Of a DNA stretch of 64,000 nt, positions 63,532 to 64,000 are shown piece by piece. The translations under genes and the position numbers were made by a program. Where the stretch lies: the NCBI RefSeq assembly GCF_000786215.1, contig NZ_JROG01000001.1, forward strand, positions 496,001 to 560,000. The letters are read 5' to 3'. Position 1 is the first letter of the stretch; each line of letters starts with the position of its first letter. The notes under the pieces were generated by a model. It saw only the letters and a program-made list of their open reading frames with translations, had not been told where the DNA came from and searched no databases. This DNA comes from Sphingomonas sp. 35-24ZXX. Its GTDB lineage: Bacteria > Pseudomonadota > Alphaproteobacteria > Sphingomonadales > Sphingomonadaceae.

Positions 63532-64000
63532 GCTTTTTCTCCTGCAGATGAAAAGGGGGCGTTGAAGCTGTCGTCGCGCCAGCCTGCGCGAACGCGCTCG
63601 TTGCGGACCAGCCAGAGGCCGTAAATGAACAATGGCCCGACCAGCGCGAGGCCGCCGAGAAGTTGCTGCTGCCACAATCCCGGTTCCGGCGCCGCGCCTT
63701 GCGCTCCGCTGCCAATCATGAACACGACAAAGTCCCACGCAGCGTGGATGACCATGATCGGGATGATCGAGCGGGTGCGGATGCGGATTGCCAGATACGC
63801 AACCCCGCTCATGAACGCATTGAGGGCCTGGACGCCTGCAGCCCCGAACTCGCCGGTGATCAGGGTGTTGAGGATGTGCACCGATCCGAAGGCCAGCGAG
63901 ACGAGCAGGAAGCCGGGCCAGAAGGGCAGCGTCTTGCGCACGGCCCCCCACAGCACACCACGAAAGGCCAGTTCTTCGCTGAACCCCACCATCGCCGTGT
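63528..64000 (-). CDS. CPBP-family intramembrane protease, partial
   Basis: The C-terminal part of a membrane protein whose start lies beyond the window. EELAFRGVLWG, FGSVHILN and MVIHAAWDFV match the three CPBP active-site motifs, followed by two hydrophobic helices (LLGGLALVGPLFIYGLWLV). It is a second, diverged copy of the type at 59542. No stop interrupts the frame to the window edge. Confidence 0.85.
   Translation of the reverse strand, partial: TAMVGFSEELAFRGVLWGAVRKTLPFWPGFLLVSLAFGSVHILNTLITGEFGAAGVQALNAFMSGVAYLAIRIRTRSIIPIMVIHAAWDFVVFMIGSGAQGAAPEPGLWQQQLLGGLALVGPLFIYGLWLVRNERVRAGWRDDSFNAPFSSAGEKA

Noticed and set aside
1-64000. CRISPR arrays, tRNA/rRNA genes, prophage or insertion sequences
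   Set aside because: I looked for regularly spaced repeats, transposase or integrase motifs and tRNA-like ends and saw none; a tRNA covariance search would settle the point.

Overview
The window reads as a high-GC alphaproteobacterial chromosome segment, most likely from the order Sphingomonadales. Supporting signs are the pckA / ChvI-ChvG / short HprK / RapZ / EIIA-HPr block, the DUF1674 and Coq4 genes, an abundance of TonB-dependent receptors, and sphingomonad-style intergenic palindromes. Genus cannot be assigned from sequence alone. I saw no rRNA, tRNA, CRISPR array or intact transposon.

Region 1 (1-19927) is mostly housekeeping: PEP carboxykinase, the ChvGI two-component system, a regulatory PTS without sugar permeases (HprK, RapZ, EIIA, HPr), an rRNA/tRNA methyltransferase, purH, a heparinase-like protein, rpe, an RsmB-type methyltransferase, HtpX, a DUF1674 protein and Coq4. 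It ends in a sulfate-activation operon (cysD-cysNC-cysQ). That operon's cysD has lost its 5' end, fused head-to-head with a LuxR-type regulator that has also lost its 5' end. The junction near 19246 looks like one deletion, or a misassembly.

Region 2 (20061-39612) starts with an M1 peptidase and a DUF6702 protein, then holds a pectin / hexuronate utilisation locus. It encodes a GH43 hydrolase, an esterase, a TonB-dependent receptor, a pectate lyase, a cupin, a type-B carboxylesterase, KDG kinase, a KduD-type dehydrogenase, an RpiB/LacAB-family isomerase, a LacI regulator, altronate dehydratase, a 2-keto-4-pentenoate hydratase-like protein and an ExuT-like transporter. A shared palindromic motif (TGACACCGGT core) lies in front of every transcription unit of this locus and also between pckA and chvI, which suggests one LacI regulon tying uronate catabolism to gluconeogenesis.

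Region 3 (39649-51476) is the most notable part. A tightly packed minus-strand operon encodes a sulfoquinovosidase with the full sulfonate-binding signature, a LacI regulator, an aldo-keto reductase, an SsuD-like flavin monooxygenase, glycerol-3-phosphate dehydrogenase, an FMN reductase, a RibB-like protein lacking its active-site residues, and glycerol kinase. A TonB-dependent receptor diverges from it. Together they look like an oxidative sulfoquinovose / sulfoquinovosyl-glycerol pathway: outer-membrane uptake, release of sulfoquinovose and glycerol, desulfonation to sulfite plus 6-oxo-glucose, reduction to glucose, and glycerol entry to glycolysis.

Region 4 (51477-64000) holds an AT-richer lipoprotein islet with inverted repeats, then a Rieske oxygenase, a DUF3237 protein and a second ExuT-like transporter. 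Next come a YeiH-family putative sulfate/sulfite exporter and a SorA/SorB-type sulfite dehydrogenase pair, which could dispose of the sulfite made in region 3. The rest is a YkgJ-type cysteine-cluster protein, two CPBP proteases (one cut by the window end), an aquaporin and several small exported proteins of unknown function.
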